5,450 nt of DNA, from NCBI GenBank assembly GCA_946549155.1, contig CAMNQN010000214.1, positions 1 to 5,450 on the forward strand, given 5' to 3'. The DNA comes from an uncultured Lachnospiraceae bacterium. GTDB lineage: Bacteria > Bacillota > Clostridia > Lachnospirales > Lachnospiraceae. Position 1 is the first letter of the stretch. Each line of letters begins with the position of its first letter. Below, in pieces: positions 5,235 to 5,450 of this stretch. Under the pieces are notes generated by a model. That model made no database searches, was not told the DNA's origin, and worked only from the letters and a program-made list of their open reading frames with translations. The translations under genes were made by a program, and so were the position numbers.

Positions 5235-5450
5235 ATGAAAAAGGAAATAAGAAGGAAAGGCCTGGCTGTGGCGGCGGTGTGCTGTCTGCTGTCAGCAGGT
5301 ATGGCGTTTCCCTCTCAGGCGGCGAAAAAGCTCAACCGCTGGGAAAAGCTTTTGGAGATGTACCGGCAGGATGACTCCACGGACCGGTTGATTTTCGTAA
5401 AATATCAGGGAGACAGCAAAGCCCGGGTGGAGCTGTATAAGAAAATACAA
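5235..5450 (+). CDS. Secreted protein, probable YkuD-type L,D-transpeptidase (N-terminal part, cut by window edge)
   Basis: The frame opens at ATG 5235 and stays open through the last base, giving 72 residues. A purine-rich GGGAGAGG (5219-5226) stands 8 bases upstream as ribosome binding site. Residues 1-30 form a signal peptide: a basic stretch (KKEIRRK), a hydrophobic core (about 10-23) and a likely cut after SQA (29) or the next alanine. The mature start has NRWEKLLEMYRQDDSTDRLIFVKYQ followed by charged residues. This resembles the start of Lachnospiraceae L,D-transpeptidases, in which a DKLIFVKYxGGS-like strand precedes the YkuD catalytic domain. Those enzymes cross-link peptidoglycan outside the membrane. 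The catalytic HxGT and SxGC motifs would lie beyond the window, so the assignment rests on memory of the N-terminal pattern. It is probably unrelated to the sugar genes. Confidence 0.6.
   Translation, partial: MKKEIRRKGLAVAAVCCLLSAGMAFPSQAAKKLNRWEKLLEMYRQDDSTDRLIFVKYQGDSKARVELYKKIQ

Overview
The window looks like chromosomal DNA of a low-to-mid GC Gram-positive bacterium of the class Clostridia, most likely a gut Lachnospiraceae. The clues are very strong AGGAGG-type ribosome binding sites 5-8 bases before each start, sigma-A promoters, the style of the proteins, and an L,D-transpeptidase-like secreted protein at the right edge. No sequence search was run, so the taxonomy is inference.

Layout: bases 1-374 hold no convincing gene. 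They contain an unusual imperfect palindrome of about 280 bp (72-354) packed with short perfect hairpins. Bases 375-3124 are a two-gene minus-strand operon: a GH13 (subfamily 20-like) cyclomaltodextrinase/neopullulanase, followed by an NAD(P)-dependent extended-SDR epimerase/dehydratase. Bases 3125-3367 form an AT-rich divergent control region. It has a good promoter in each direction and four copies of the octamer AAATTATC, two of which form a perfect 16-bp palindrome with a central CG, as in LacI-family operators. Bases 3368-5059 are a plus-strand pair: a beta-phosphoglucomutase (HAD superfamily) and a Gfo/Idh/MocA sugar oxidoreductase. Next comes a possible 37-residue ORF (5099-5212). From 5235 to the edge is the start of a secreted protein resembling Lachnospiraceae YkuD-type L,D-transpeptidases.

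How the genes may work together: the four enzymes have no signal peptides and should be cytoplasmic. The GH13 enzyme would cleave imported malto-oligosaccharides or cyclodextrin-like glucans. The phosphoglucomutase would convert beta-glucose 1-phosphate, the product of an inverting disaccharide phosphorylase, to glucose 6-phosphate. The two nicotinamide-dependent enzymes would oxidise or epimerise a sugar or glycoside. A beta-phosphoglucomutase next to a Gfo/Idh enzyme recalls the E. coli ycj cluster (YcjU, YcjS), where glycosides are processed through 3-keto intermediates. The shared divergent control region suggests that one sugar-responsive repressor, encoded outside the window, controls both arms. 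No transporter, phosphorylase or regulator gene is present here.
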